A stretch of DNA of 64,000 nt from JBGTFE01 sp049799955 (GTDB lineage Bacteria > Acidobacteriota > Blastocatellia > Pyrinomonadales > Pyrinomonadaceae), in NCBI GenBank assembly GCA_049799955.1, contig JBARIW010000117.1:13110-77109 (forward strand), written 5' to 3'. A program made the position numbers and the translations under genes. Below the pieces are notes generated by a model. That model did no database searches. It worked only from the letters and a program-made list of their open reading frames with translations, and was not told where the DNA came from. The number at the start of each line of letters is the position of its first letter. The stretch's first letter is position 1. Below are positions 17,224-25,009 of the stretch, piece by piece.

Positions 17224-18105
17224 ATGAAAACAGACACAGCTAACTCAGATAAAAATACATCGAAGCTCGGCAGGCGCGAATTTTTTGCGACCTCGATTAT
17301 TGCGGGATTCGCTCTCGCCGTTCAGCCGATTCAGGCGCAGACGCAAATAAAGACCGACTCGGAAGGCTTGACCGTCGGCGAGGTAAAAATTCCCGTCTCC
17401 GACGGCACGATTCCGGCATATCGCGCGATGCCCGACAAAAAAGGCAAAAAGTTTCCGGTCGTCCTCGTCGTTCACGAAATCTTCGGCGTTCACGAATACA
17501 TACAGGATTTGTGCCGCCGCTTTGCCAAACAGGGCTATATGGCGATTGCGCCCGCGCTCTACGCGCGGCAGGGAAATGTCGAGACGATTGCCACCGTGCA
17601 GGAATTAAACCGCGACATATTTTCGAAAATTCCCGACACGCAGTCGATGGAGTTTCTGGATGCTTCCGTCGCGTGGGCGAAGAAAAACAGCGGCAACACG
17701 AAAAAGCTTTCTATAACCGGATTCTGCTGGGGCGGACGAATCGTCTGGCTCTACGCGGCGCACAACAAACAGGTCGATGCGGGCGCGGCGTGGTACGGAA
17801 GGCTTGTCAATCCGGCAAATGCGCCGAAAAACGAAGCGCAGCCGACGATGCCGATTGATATTGCGAAGGATTTGAAAGTTCCCGTTCTCGGGCTTTACGG
17901 CGGGCTTGATACGGGCATTCCGCTCGATACTGTTCAGCGTATGCAGGAAGAACTGAAAAAGGGCAAATCAGGCTCGGAAATCATCGTTTACCCGAACGCG
18001 CAGCACGGTTTCAACGCCGATTACCGTCCGAGCTACAACAAAGAAGCGGCGACCGACGCGTGGGCGAAAATGCTCGAATGGTTTAAGAAAAACGGCGCGA
18101 TGTAA
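17224..18105 (+). CDS. Dienelactone hydrolase family protein, Tat-exported
   Basis: This is a 293-residue alpha/beta hydrolase. The N-terminus has a twin-arginine signal, LGRREFFATSIIAGFALAV, then an Ala-rich stretch to AQTQ. The catalytic elbow is GFCWGGR near residue 165, the Cys nucleophile of dienelactone hydrolases. The acid lies in LYGGLDTGIP and the His in NAQHGFNADY. Dienelactone hydrolases open lactone rings in chloroaromatic degradation, but exported homologues have varied or unknown substrates. A good AAAGGGAG ribosome site precedes the ATG. A complex hairpin follows the stop. Confidence 0.9.
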   Translation: MKTDTANSDKNTSKLGRREFFATSIIAGFALAVQPIQAQTQIKTDSEGLTVGEVKIPVSDGTIPAYRAMPDKKGKKFPVVLVVHEIFGVHEYIQDLCRRFAKQGYMAIAPALYARQGNVETIATVQELNRDIFSKIPDTQSMEFLDASVAWAKKNSGNTKKLSITGFCWGGRIVWLYAAHNKQVDAGAAWYGRLVNPANAPKNEAQPTMPIDIAKDLKVPVLGLYGGLDTGIPLDTVQRMQEELKKGKSGSEIIVYPNAQHGFNADYRPSYNKEAATDAWAKMLEWFKKNGAM

Positions 18106-18129
18106 GTAAGTTAATAATAAAAACTCCGT

Positions 18130-18209
18130 GGCTCTTTGTGAAATCTCCGCGAAACTCTGTGTTAAAACTATCTTCAACACAGAGAACACAAAGTTTTTCA
18201 CAAAGAGCC
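18130..18209 (+). terminator. Composite CTCTTTGTG/CTCTGTGTT hairpin
   Basis: Outer arms GGCTCTTTGTGAAA (18130-18143) and its complement (18196-18209) enclose inner arms CTCTGTGTT (18155-18163) and AACACAGAG (18176-18184). It follows the dienelactone hydrolase gene and shares the CACAGAG motif of 9269-9338. Confidence 0.55.
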
Positions 18210-18324
18210 GCAGAGAAAGCGATTTATATAAAAGTAAGAAGGCAAAAGTTTGAAAGACGGGCGGTATTGAGTCTTTTTAGCTGAAAACAAATTTTTTACA
18301 TTTATCCAGCGCCTTTTTGCATCT

Positions 18325-18768
18325 ATGAATTTAATGACAACCGAAAACTTACAACTCGTTTACACGCTTTTGTGCGACGACGTGCGGCTCGAAGCCGGAA
18401 ATAAAATCTCTCTGATGGGCGTTTTTCAAAACATAATGGTCGAAAAGCTGCCGATTTCCTTGATAAAATTCGCCGTCGTCAACCACTGGCGCGGCGCGGG
18501 CAATCATCACACCGAGGTGAGAATTCTCGCGCCCGACAAAAACAATCTGGTCGTTACTTCACAACCGACGCATCTCGAACTTGCGCCCGGCGGATTTACC
18601 GACAATGTCAGCTTTTTTGTCAACGTAGTTTTCCCGACCGCCGGAACATATTGGGTGCAGACGCTCGCCGATACGGTTCTGCTCGAAGAATTTCCACTGA
18701 TTGTTACGGACACGGAAACAGTCGCGGGAGCGCAGGTGGCGGAAGAAATTTCGGAAACGGTTAATTAA
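18325..18768 (+). CDS. DUF6941 family protein
   Basis: This is a 147-residue soluble protein that I place in the DUF6941 group. It opens with LVYTLLCDDVRLEAGNKIS and the typical LMGVFQNI. A beta-sandwich-like body follows (HTEVRILAPDKNNLVV, then LAPGGFTDNVSFFVNVVFP), ending with TYWVQTLADTVLLEEFPLIV. No catalytic motif or signal peptide is seen. The function is unknown. It converges on the next gene through a perfect AT-rich hairpin. Confidence 0.65.
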   Translation: MNLMTTENLQLVYTLLCDDVRLEAGNKISLMGVFQNIMVEKLPISLIKFAVVNHWRGAGNHHTEVRILAPDKNNLVVTSQPTHLELAPGGFTDNVSFFVNVVFPTAGTYWVQTLADTVLLEEFPLIVTDTETVAGAQVAEEISETVN

Positions 18769-18779
18769 ATGGAAAACGG

Positions 18780-18834
18780 AAAATGGAAAGTGGAAAATGA
18801 AGAATAATTTCTTTCATTTTCCACTTTCCATTTT
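18780..18834. terminator. GGAAAATGGAAAG hairpin between convergent genes
   Basis: A perfect 22-base inverted repeat (18780-18801 and 18813-18834) with an 11-base loop. The low-complexity arms are built from AATGGAAAG. It sits between the stops of the DUF6941 gene and the minus-strand carboxypeptidase-regulatory gene. Confidence 0.7.
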
Positions 18835-18844
18835 CCATTTTTCA

Positions 18845-19591
18845 TTATTTCAATTCCATATCGAGCGAAATCGCCAATCTGTAAATCGAGGCGCTTTCGA
18901 CTTCGATGTCTTTGCTGCCTTTTGTGCCTTTGGCGGAAGCGATGACGCGGAATTTTGCGGATGCTTCGGGGAATTTGAAAGTAAATTCGCCGCTTTCGCT
19001 TGTGTAGCCGGAGCCGACTTTTTTGGTTTTGCCGTCTTCGCCGATTCTGTGAATCTCGATTTTTGCGCCGTAAACACTTCTGCCGTTTTTATCAAAAACG
19101 CTTCCTTTGACGATAACCTGCGTTCCGGGGTCAAGACTTAAAATCAGCTTTTCGCCCAAATCGCTGACTACGCCGTTTTTAATTTCGACATTAGAGCGAA
19201 CGCCCGAGCTGTAGCCGTTTCTCTCAAAGACGATGTTGTAAATGCCGGATTCGAGTCCGTCCAGAACAAAATTGCCTTTCGCGTCCGACTTTGCCGTTTT
19301 GACATCTTCGCCTTTAAGACGCGCCGTGATGGTCGCGCCCGCGATGCCTTCGCCTTTGTTTGTGCGGAGCTTACCCTTTACGCCGCCGGTCGTCTGCCCG
19401 AAAGCAGCGACGCTGAAAAGCGCAAAAAGCAGTAAGAAATTAGCCACAGAGAACACAGAGGTTTTTGAAAAGAAATTAACAGTGATGAGGGGGATAAAAG
19501 GGATTTTAAAAGATTTATTATCCCTGTCCATCCCTTTTATCCCTGTTAATTTCTTCTCTGTGCGCTCTGCGGCAAAAAAAATATAATTCAT
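18845..19591 (-). CDS. Carboxypeptidase-regulatory-like (CNA-B type) repeat protein
   Basis: This is an exported beta-sandwich protein of up to 248 residues. Two regulatory-like domains are visible: GGVKGKLRTNKGEGIAGATI with DAKGNFVLDGLESGIYNIVF, then VIVKGSVFDKNGRSVYGAKI with TSESGEFTFKFPEASAKFRV. The signal peptide core is ANFLLLFALFSVAAFGQ. The first 50 codons of the longest frame coincide with an intergenic-type inverted repeat (19441-19575) with CACAGAG and TAAAAGGGA arms. Translation may therefore really start at a GTG around 19456 or 19447. These domains often decorate outer-membrane transporters or adhesins. The exact function is unknown. Confidence 0.7.
   Translation of the reverse strand: MNYIFFAAERTEKKLTGIKGMDRDNKSFKIPFIPLITVNFFSKTSVFSVANFLLLFALFSVAAFGQTTGGVKGKLRTNKGEGIAGATITARLKGEDVKTAKSDAKGNFVLDGLESGIYNIVFERNGYSSGVRSNVEIKNGVVSDLGEKLILSLDPGTQVIVKGSVFDKNGRSVYGAKIEIHRIGEDGKTKKVGSGYTSESGEFTFKFPEASAKFRVIASAKGTKGSKDIEVESASIYRLAISLDMELK
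19441..19575. repeat. Composite inverted repeat overlapping the start of the regulatory-domain gene
   Basis: AGAAATTAACAG (19471-19482) pairs with 19543-19554, and GGGATAAAAGGGA (19491-19503) with 19531-19543. Both are framed by ACAGAGAACACAGAG and its variant CTCTGTGCGCTCTG. The same kind of element is intergenic elsewhere. Confidence 0.6.
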
Positions 19592-19597
19592 AACGAT

Positions 19598-20584
19598 TTA
19601 AGCGATTGCGGTTTCCGCTTTGATTTCTTCGCGGAACTGATTTGCTACATCATTGATGATGTCTTCGAGCGTTCGGGTTGGCTGATAACCGATTAAACGC
19701 TTCGCCTTTTCAAGGCTCGGCACACGCCTTTGCATATCTTCAAAACCTTCGCCGTAAGCTTCTTCGTATGGAATATAGCGGATTTCGCTCGCGCTTTCGG
19801 TCATCTGAATCGCTTTTTCCGCCAATTCTTTTATAGTCGTTTCCTGATTATTTCCGAGATTCGTAACCTGACCGAAACATTCGGGCGTTTCAAGAATTTT
19901 TGACAAACCTTCGACGACATCCGCGACGTGCCCGAAACAACGCGCCTGATTGCCGTCGCCGTGAACCGTAACCGGCTCGTTTTTCATTGCCGAAAGAACA
20001 AAGCGCGGAACGACCATTCCATATTGTCCCGTCTGGCGCGGTCCGACAGTGTTAAAAAGCCTGACGACGGAGACCGGCAGACGCGTTTCCTTCCAGTGCG
20101 CGAGCGCGAGAAATTCGTCGAGCGTTTTCGCGCAGGCGTAAGCCCAACGGTGCTTGTCGGTCGAGCCGGTCAGTAAATCGTCGTCTTCTTTGAACGGAAC
20201 GGAAATGCCTTTGCCGTAAACTTCCGAGGTTGAAGGAATCAAAACGCGTTTGCGATAGCGCGAGCAGAAGCCGAGAACAACGTCCGTGCCGCGAAAGATG
20301 GTTTCAATCGTTTTGACGGGATGCTCCATAATCAGTTTTACGCCGACGGCGCTTGCCATATGGAAAACACGGTCGGTTTCGCGGATGAGTTCTTCCATCA
20401 GGGAATCATTTAAAACCGTGTCGATAATCAGGCGAAAGTTTTTTCCGCCTTCGAGATGCTCGATATTTTGATAACGTCCGGTCGAAAGGTCGTCAATGAC
20501 CGTTATTTCGTGTCCTTCGCCGACAAGCTTATCGGCGAGATGTGAGCCGACAAAGCCCGCGCCGCCGGTGATTAAGATTTTCAT
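19598..20584 (-). CDS. NAD-dependent epimerase/dehydratase (extended SDR)
   Basis: This 328-residue extended SDR has an N-terminal Rossmann motif (ITGGAGFVGSHLADKL), STSEVYG with the catalytic Ser/Thr, and the active-site Tyr-x3-Lys in RWAYACAKTLDEF. RLFNTVGPRQTGQYGMVVPR and the C-terminal sugar-binding part follow. The sequence resembles UDP-glucose 4-epimerase or dTDP-glucose dehydratase-like enzymes rather than classical UXS. It probably modifies a nucleotide sugar for envelope polysaccharide. It lies in a three-gene minus-strand set with a coiled-coil gene and a UXS-like gene, with gaps of only a few bases. Substrate is not predictable. Confidence 0.85.
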   Translation of the reverse strand: MKILITGGAGFVGSHLADKLVGEGHEITVIDDLSTGRYQNIEHLEGGKNFRLIIDTVLNDSLMEELIRETDRVFHMASAVGVKLIMEHPVKTIETIFRGTDVVLGFCSRYRKRVLIPSTSEVYGKGISVPFKEDDDLLTGSTDKHRWAYACAKTLDEFLALAHWKETRLPVSVVRLFNTVGPRQTGQYGMVVPRFVLSAMKNEPVTVHGDGNQARCFGHVADVVEGLSKILETPECFGQVTNLGNNQETTIKELAEKAIQMTESASEIRYIPYEEAYGEGFEDMQRRVPSLEKAKRLIGYQPTRTLEDIINDVANQFREEIKAETAIA

Positions 20585-20587
20585 AAA

Positions 20588-20830
20588 TTATTTGTTTTCT
20601 ATATTTTCGATTCTTTGCAAATGAGATTTTGACGCTTCTTTAAGTTCTTGAATCTCCTGTTCATTTTTTATCTGCGCGTCTATCAGCGCGTTTAATTTGA
20701 AATTAAAATCTTCTCGCGATTCACGTAAAGCCCGAAAATAGTCTTCCAATCTTTCGTCATGACTTATAACCAAATCCTGCATAGTTATAATCGCCCTTTC
20801 GATTCGTTTGAACCTTTCTTCATCGCTCAT
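20588..20830 (-). CDS. Small coiled-coil protein
   Basis: This 80-residue, highly charged, all-helical protein has heptad patterning (ERFKRIERAIITMQDLVISH then KNEQEIQELKEASKSHLQRI). It is not recognised. It fits tightly between two SDR sugar-enzyme genes, three bases from the downstream gene and one base from the upstream stop, so it is almost certainly co-expressed. The codon pattern is consistent with coding. It might tether or oligomerise the enzymes, which is speculation. Confidence 0.6.
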   Translation of the reverse strand: MSDEERFKRIERAIITMQDLVISHDERLEDYFRALRESREDFNFKLNALIDAQIKNEQEIQELKEASKSHLQRIENIENK

Positions 20831-20831
20831 A

Positions 20832-21809
20832 TTACTTATCTCCTACACTTTTTTGAAAAGTATTATCCGCTTTTTCGAATCTTTCCGCAAAATACGCAAC
20901 CGTCTTTTTCAAGCCTTCCGCGAGCGGAATCGTCGGCTGCCAGCCGAGCAGATTTTTCGCTCTTTCGATATTCGGCTGGCGCTGTTTCGGGTCGTCCTGT
21001 GGCAGAGGCATATATTTTAATTTTATTTCTTTCCCGACAGTTTTGGCGACCTCTTTTGCCAGCTCGTTCATCGTAAACTCGCCCGGATTGCCGATGTTGA
21101 CGGGCAGATGTATGTCTTCGGCTTCCGTGTTCATCAGGCGAATAATGCCTTCGACCAAATCATCGACGTAGCAGAAAGAACGCGTCTGCTCGCCGTCGCC
21201 GTAAATCGTAACTTCTTTGCCGCCGAGCGCCTGAACGATAAAATTCGACACGACGCGACCGTCGTTTTCGTGCATTCGCGGACCGTATGTGTTGAAAATT
21301 CGCACAATCCGCGTATCGACTTTGTTCTGGCGATGATAATCCATCATCAAAGTTTCCGCGACGCGTTTTCCTTCGTCGTAACAGCTCCGAAAACCGATGG
21401 TGTTGACGTTGCCGAAATAATCTTCGGTCTGCGGGTGAACGAGCGGGTCGCCGTAAACTTCCGATGTCGAAGCCTGAAGAATCCGCGCTTTCACACGCTT
21501 CGCCATTCCGAGCATATTGATTGTTCCCATCACGCTCGTTTTGACGGTTTTTACCGGGTTATATTGATAATGAATCGGCGACGCCGGACACGCCAGATTA
21601 TAAATCTGCTCGACTTCGAGCAGAATCGGCTCCGTAACGTCGTGCCTTACAAGCTCGAAGCGCTTATTGTCGAGCAGGTGAAAAACATTTTCCTTGCTGC
21701 CCGTAAAAAAATTGTCGAGCGCGATGACCTCGTTGCCTTCCGCCAGAAGTCTTTCGCAAAGATGCGAGCCGATAAAACCGGCGCCGCCGGTGATTAAAAT
21801 TCGTTTCAT
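20832..21809 (-). CDS. UDP-glucuronate decarboxylase-like SDR (UXS)
   Basis: This 325-residue extended SDR is very close to UDP-xylose synthase. It has ITGGAGFIGSHLCERLL, the NLACPASPIHYQYNPVKTVK signature, STSEVYGDP, and the active site SCYDEGKRVAETL (Tyr-x3-Lys). RIFNTYGPRMHENDGRVVSN and PDDPKQRQPNIERAK-type ends also match. The reaction decarboxylates UDP-glucuronate to UDP-xylose for surface glycans. It is the first gene of the minus-strand trio 19598-21809. The ATG has no strong upstream ribosome site within the AT-rich leader. Confidence 0.9.
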   Translation of the reverse strand: MKRILITGGAGFIGSHLCERLLAEGNEVIALDNFFTGSKENVFHLLDNKRFELVRHDVTEPILLEVEQIYNLACPASPIHYQYNPVKTVKTSVMGTINMLGMAKRVKARILQASTSEVYGDPLVHPQTEDYFGNVNTIGFRSCYDEGKRVAETLMMDYHRQNKVDTRIVRIFNTYGPRMHENDGRVVSNFIVQALGGKEVTIYGDGEQTRSFCYVDDLVEGIIRLMNTEAEDIHLPVNIGNPGEFTMNELAKEVAKTVGKEIKLKYMPLPQDDPKQRQPNIERAKNLLGWQPTIPLAEGLKKTVAYFAERFEKADNTFQKSVGDK

Positions 21810-21842
21810 TTTTTATAATTTGCCGCTAATATTTCGTTTTTA

Positions 21843-22445
21843 TCAGTAGCCCAGACGACTGCTGTAACCTAAGCCGACAACATTCGAAATGTGCGCGGCG
21901 TTATTAGGTTCAGCGGCGGTTAAAGCCTGTGTCAAAATTTCCTGCGTAAATTCACCGCGCGCGCCTTGCAGAATAGCCTCGCATTTCAGCCATTGACCGA
22001 CTTTTTTGGAAACATCGGTCGTGCCGCCGTTTCCGGCTCCGCCGTAATTGCCGAGAATCTGGAGCTTGGACGAATTTTTGAAGCATTTTCGAAGATAGCG
22101 CAAATAATCTACCGACGCGTTGACCGATGTTTGCGGGTCGCTGATAATCAGTTCCGAAGTATATTTGGCGCGTTTTTCGGGATACAAAGCGTTCATAATC
22201 GCCAGAGTTTTTCGCTCGATTTGTCCGAATCCGGCGGCGTGTTCTTTCAAATCCTGACCTTTATCGCCTTTTTGCCACCAGTTTTGAAAGATGCTTTCTT
22301 CCCAGAATAAACCGACCATAAGCTCGTTTGAAAACTCGACGCGCGTGTCGAGCGTGTTGCCGTATTCGAGCAGATTCCAGATTTTATCAAACGTAAAACC
22401 GTGTTCCGCCGTCCATGTATAACCTTTCCAGTTTTTATCAGCCAT
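21843..22445 (-). CDS. Lysozyme-fold (transglycosylase-like) protein
   Basis: This 200-residue protein lacks a signal peptide. ELMVGLFWEESIFQNW (near residue 45) has a Glu in the position of the catalytic acid of goose-type lysozymes and lytic transglycosylases. GFGQIERKTL (near 73) matches the G-x-G-Q-I motif. A YLRYLRKCFKNSS helix and the NYGGAGNGG loop fit the rest of the fold. It may cleave peptidoglycan, or be a phage or secretion-system lysozyme. The lack of a signal peptide means export by another route or a cytoplasmic role. Confidence 0.65.
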   Translation of the reverse strand: MADKNWKGYTWTAEHGFTFDKIWNLLEYGNTLDTRVEFSNELMVGLFWEESIFQNWWQKGDKGQDLKEHAAGFGQIERKTLAIMNALYPEKRAKYTSELIISDPQTSVNASVDYLRYLRKCFKNSSKLQILGNYGGAGNGGTTDVSKKVGQWLKCEAILQGARGEFTQEILTQALTAAEPNNAAHISNVVGLGYSSRLGY

Positions 22446-22469
22446 CGTTTTAGCTTCCTTATGAAATTA

Positions 22470-24797
22470 TCAATTTTTCAAATGTTTTTCAAAAAACGCG
22501 TAAATCCTTTCGTATTCGTCCGTCCAGCTTGTCGGGCGCGTAAAGCCGTGACTTTCCGAAGGATAAAACATCGCTTCGAAATATTGTGTCTTTTCGAGCC
22601 GGATTAATTTTTCGACCAACTGCATCGAATCCTGCGCCGGAACATTGTCATCAACCAAGCCGTGCAGAATCAGAAGAGGCTTTTGCAGCTTGTCGGCATA
22701 CGTAATCGGCGAGCTGCGTTTGTAAGCTTCGGCGTTTTTGTCGGGAAAACCAAGACGCTCGACCGTGTAGCCCGGCGACGAATAAAAATAATTTTTCCAG
22801 TCGGCAACCGGACGAAGCGCCGCCGCCGCCGCAATCTTTTCCGGCGCGCGCATCACGAGCATTTCCGCCATAAATCCGCCGTAGCTTCCGCCGTAAACGC
22901 CGATGTTTTTCTGGTCGACCGCGTAATTTTTGACCATAAAATCAATCGCGTCCAAGTGGTCTTCGTAATCCTTTCCGCCGAGAAAATCGTGAACGTCCGT
23001 TCGCCAATCTCTGCCGTAGCCCGCCGAACCTCGATAATCAATGTCGAGAACGACGTAGCCTTTTTGCGTCAGCATCTCGTTGAACATAAACTCGCGGTAA
23101 TAATTGTTCCAGCCGTTAATCGTATTTTGCAGATAACCCGCGCCGTGAACAAAAATCACCATCGGAAAGATTTGCTTGGCTCGATTTTGTCCAAAATTTC
23201 CCGGCAGATAGATTTTCGATTTTATCTGCTTGCCGTCGCGCGAAGGAATATCGATAAATTTCGGCTCAATCCATTTTATTTTCTTGAAATTTTCGGAAAT
23301 CGATTTTGTAATCCGGTCGGGATAATTCAAACCGCGACAGCGCGTACAGACTTTAATCGTAAAAAGCTCGGACGGCTGATTCCACGTTGAAAACTCGTAA
23401 AGCAAAGTCGGTTGACCGTTTGATTTATCGAGCTGCGGACTCGATTTCATTCCCTTTTCGTTCGTAAAAACTTTTACCTTGCTATTATTTCTAACATCGA
23501 AACTGTAAAATTCGCGCTCAGCCGTATTTTCTTCGGTCGAGCTGAAAATGAACTGATTTTCTTCCGCCGTCCATTTCGCCCATTCAACCTGCCACGCGCC
23601 TTTCGTTAATTGCTTTACATCGACCTTTGAAGTAAAACCCGCGTCCGACGGATTTTCCTGTCGAATCTCGCCCGTCGGATTCGGTTGTTTCGCCGCGCGT
23701 TCGAGCGTTGCCAAATATAAATGATTAAAGCCGTCTCGTTCGCTTCCGAAAAGAATCTGCGCGTCGTTTTTCGGATTTGTTTCGACAATCGAGGAAAGCG
23801 GCGCAATCCATTTTTCGTCCGTTTCTTCCGTGATTAAAATCGTCTGCTCGGCTTTGCTCCCGGCATCGTGAATGTAGAAAAGCTGCCGGCGTTTCGTGTC
23901 TTTATCGACGCGGTCAACGACGAGCGAAGAATTGTCCGCCGCCCAGCGCAGCGAGCGAATAGCGCTTGCGCCTTCCGGTTTGGGAAGCTTTATTTCAAAC
24001 GTTTTATCAAATGTTCCGAGAAGCAGTTTAGCCACCAGAATTTTTTGTTCGGAAAATCCTCGCCGCGTTGTCGGAGCCTGCACGAATTCGTCGAGATAAT
24101 TCGGCACGAATAAAGTTTTATATTTTGAAGAGTCGGAAACGACATAGGCTATCAAATTTCCGTCTTCGGTCGGCGTGGCATTAAAAACCGAGACAAATGC
24201 CTGCGGATTTGCTTCTTTTGAAATTTGAACGAGCGAAAAACTTTCCGTGTTGATAACGAAAAAGTTGCCGTTCTGTAAAAAAAGAATTCTGCCCGGAGCA
24301 ATCCATCGTGCTGAAAATTCAGCGCCTTGCGTTTGCGTCAGGCGGCGCGGATTCGTTTTATTACCGACATCTACGATATGTCGAATATATAAGTCGCCGT
24401 ATTGCGTAAAAAGAACGTCTTTCGAATCGGGCGACCAATCAAGATTTCCGATTTGATTTTCACGCTCTTTTGTAAAATCGTCTCTGACGATTAAGCCGTA
24501 ATTTAACTTGTTTTCCGCTGCCTGCGTCGAATTTGGCGGAGTTAAATCCTTTTGTCCCAAAATTTTTACGGGATTTCCGCCGCTCGTCGGAACGAGATAT
24601 AAATCCTTCGGCTCTTTGCCTTCGGCGTTCCACAAAAAGACGACGTATTTTCCGTCAGGCGAAAGTTTTTCCGATTCGGGACGCATTCCGGCAATCGAAG
24701 GCTCTGCCATTATGTCGCGCACCGAAAGCGTTTGGGCAAACGGCGAAAGACAAAAGACAAAAGTTAAAAGAAAAAGTAATAAAATCGGACGTTTCAT
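22470..24797 (-). CDS. S9 family (prolyl oligopeptidase/DPP-like) secreted peptidase
   Basis: This 775-residue exported peptidase begins at ATG 24797, giving signal peptide KRPILLLFLLTFVFCLSPFAQ. A beta-propeller of WD40-like beta strands occupies roughly residues 30-480 (ESEKLSPDGKYVVFLWNAEG and NLDWSPDSKDVLFTQ). The C-terminal hydrolase has the GGSYGGFMAE nucleophile elbow, the VDDNVPAQDS acid and the SESHGFTRP histidine. It cleaves small peptides, probably after proline or alanine. The reading frame stays open upstream of the ATG through a 21-base heptad array, so a longer N-terminus is formally possible but unlikely. Confidence 0.92.
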   Translation of the reverse strand: MKRPILLLFLLTFVFCLSPFAQTLSVRDIMAEPSIAGMRPESEKLSPDGKYVVFLWNAEGKEPKDLYLVPTSGGNPVKILGQKDLTPPNSTQAAENKLNYGLIVRDDFTKERENQIGNLDWSPDSKDVLFTQYGDLYIRHIVDVGNKTNPRRLTQTQGAEFSARWIAPGRILFLQNGNFFVINTESFSLVQISKEANPQAFVSVFNATPTEDGNLIAYVVSDSSKYKTLFVPNYLDEFVQAPTTRRGFSEQKILVAKLLLGTFDKTFEIKLPKPEGASAIRSLRWAADNSSLVVDRVDKDTKRRQLFYIHDAGSKAEQTILITEETDEKWIAPLSSIVETNPKNDAQILFGSERDGFNHLYLATLERAAKQPNPTGEIRQENPSDAGFTSKVDVKQLTKGAWQVEWAKWTAEENQFIFSSTEENTAEREFYSFDVRNNSKVKVFTNEKGMKSSPQLDKSNGQPTLLYEFSTWNQPSELFTIKVCTRCRGLNYPDRITKSISENFKKIKWIEPKFIDIPSRDGKQIKSKIYLPGNFGQNRAKQIFPMVIFVHGAGYLQNTINGWNNYYREFMFNEMLTQKGYVVLDIDYRGSAGYGRDWRTDVHDFLGGKDYEDHLDAIDFMVKNYAVDQKNIGVYGGSYGGFMAEMLVMRAPEKIAAAAALRPVADWKNYFYSSPGYTVERLGFPDKNAEAYKRSSPITYADKLQKPLLILHGLVDDNVPAQDSMQLVEKLIRLEKTQYFEAMFYPSESHGFTRPTSWTDEYERIYAFFEKHLKN

Positions 24798-24799
24798 AA

Positions 24800-25009
24800 G
24801 TTTTTGTAAATCATTTTCGCCTTCGACAAGATAACTTCTCTTCGACACAAAATGATTTTGTGTTGAAACAAAATAGTTTTGTATCGAAGCAAAATAGTTT
24901 TGTAATAACACAAAATAGATTTGTATTAACACAAAATTAAATTGTAGCGATACAAAATGATTTCGGTGCGACGAAAAATAGTTTTTCCTTGCGGAAAAAT
25001 AACTTTTCT
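24800..25009. repeat. Array of ten degenerate 21-bp units (array 1)
   Basis: Units begin at 24800, 24821, 24842 and every 21 bases to 24989, filling the gap between the acid phosphatase stop codon and the S9 peptidase ATG. The best units carry an internal dyad, ACAAAAT..TTTTGT, after a variable 5-6 base spacer. On the minus strand one frame is open through the array and reads as heptads like x-Q-N-Y/H-F-V/A-S. There are no conserved spacers, and the units are too short for CRISPR. Confidence 0.85.

Noticed and set aside
21108..21797. A 229-codon plus-strand frame opposite the UXS-like gene
   Set aside because: The opposite strand carries an unmistakable extended SDR with all motifs.
22662..23390. 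A 242-codon plus-strand frame opposite the S9 peptidase gene
   Set aside because: It lies wholly inside the conserved S9 hydrolase domain on the other strand and encodes Arg/Val-rich nonsense.
24798..24932. Extended N-terminus of the S9 peptidase from GTG 24932
   Set aside because: The extra 45 residues are the translated 21-bp array and would bury the signal peptide. ATG 24797 starts a normal signal peptide. Kept only as a possibility in the array finding.
24800..25009. CRISPR array interpretation of the 21-bp arrays
   Set aside because: Units are 21 bases in total with no separate conserved repeat and unique spacer of 25-40 bases. Degeneracy is spread over the whole unit, and no cas genes are present.
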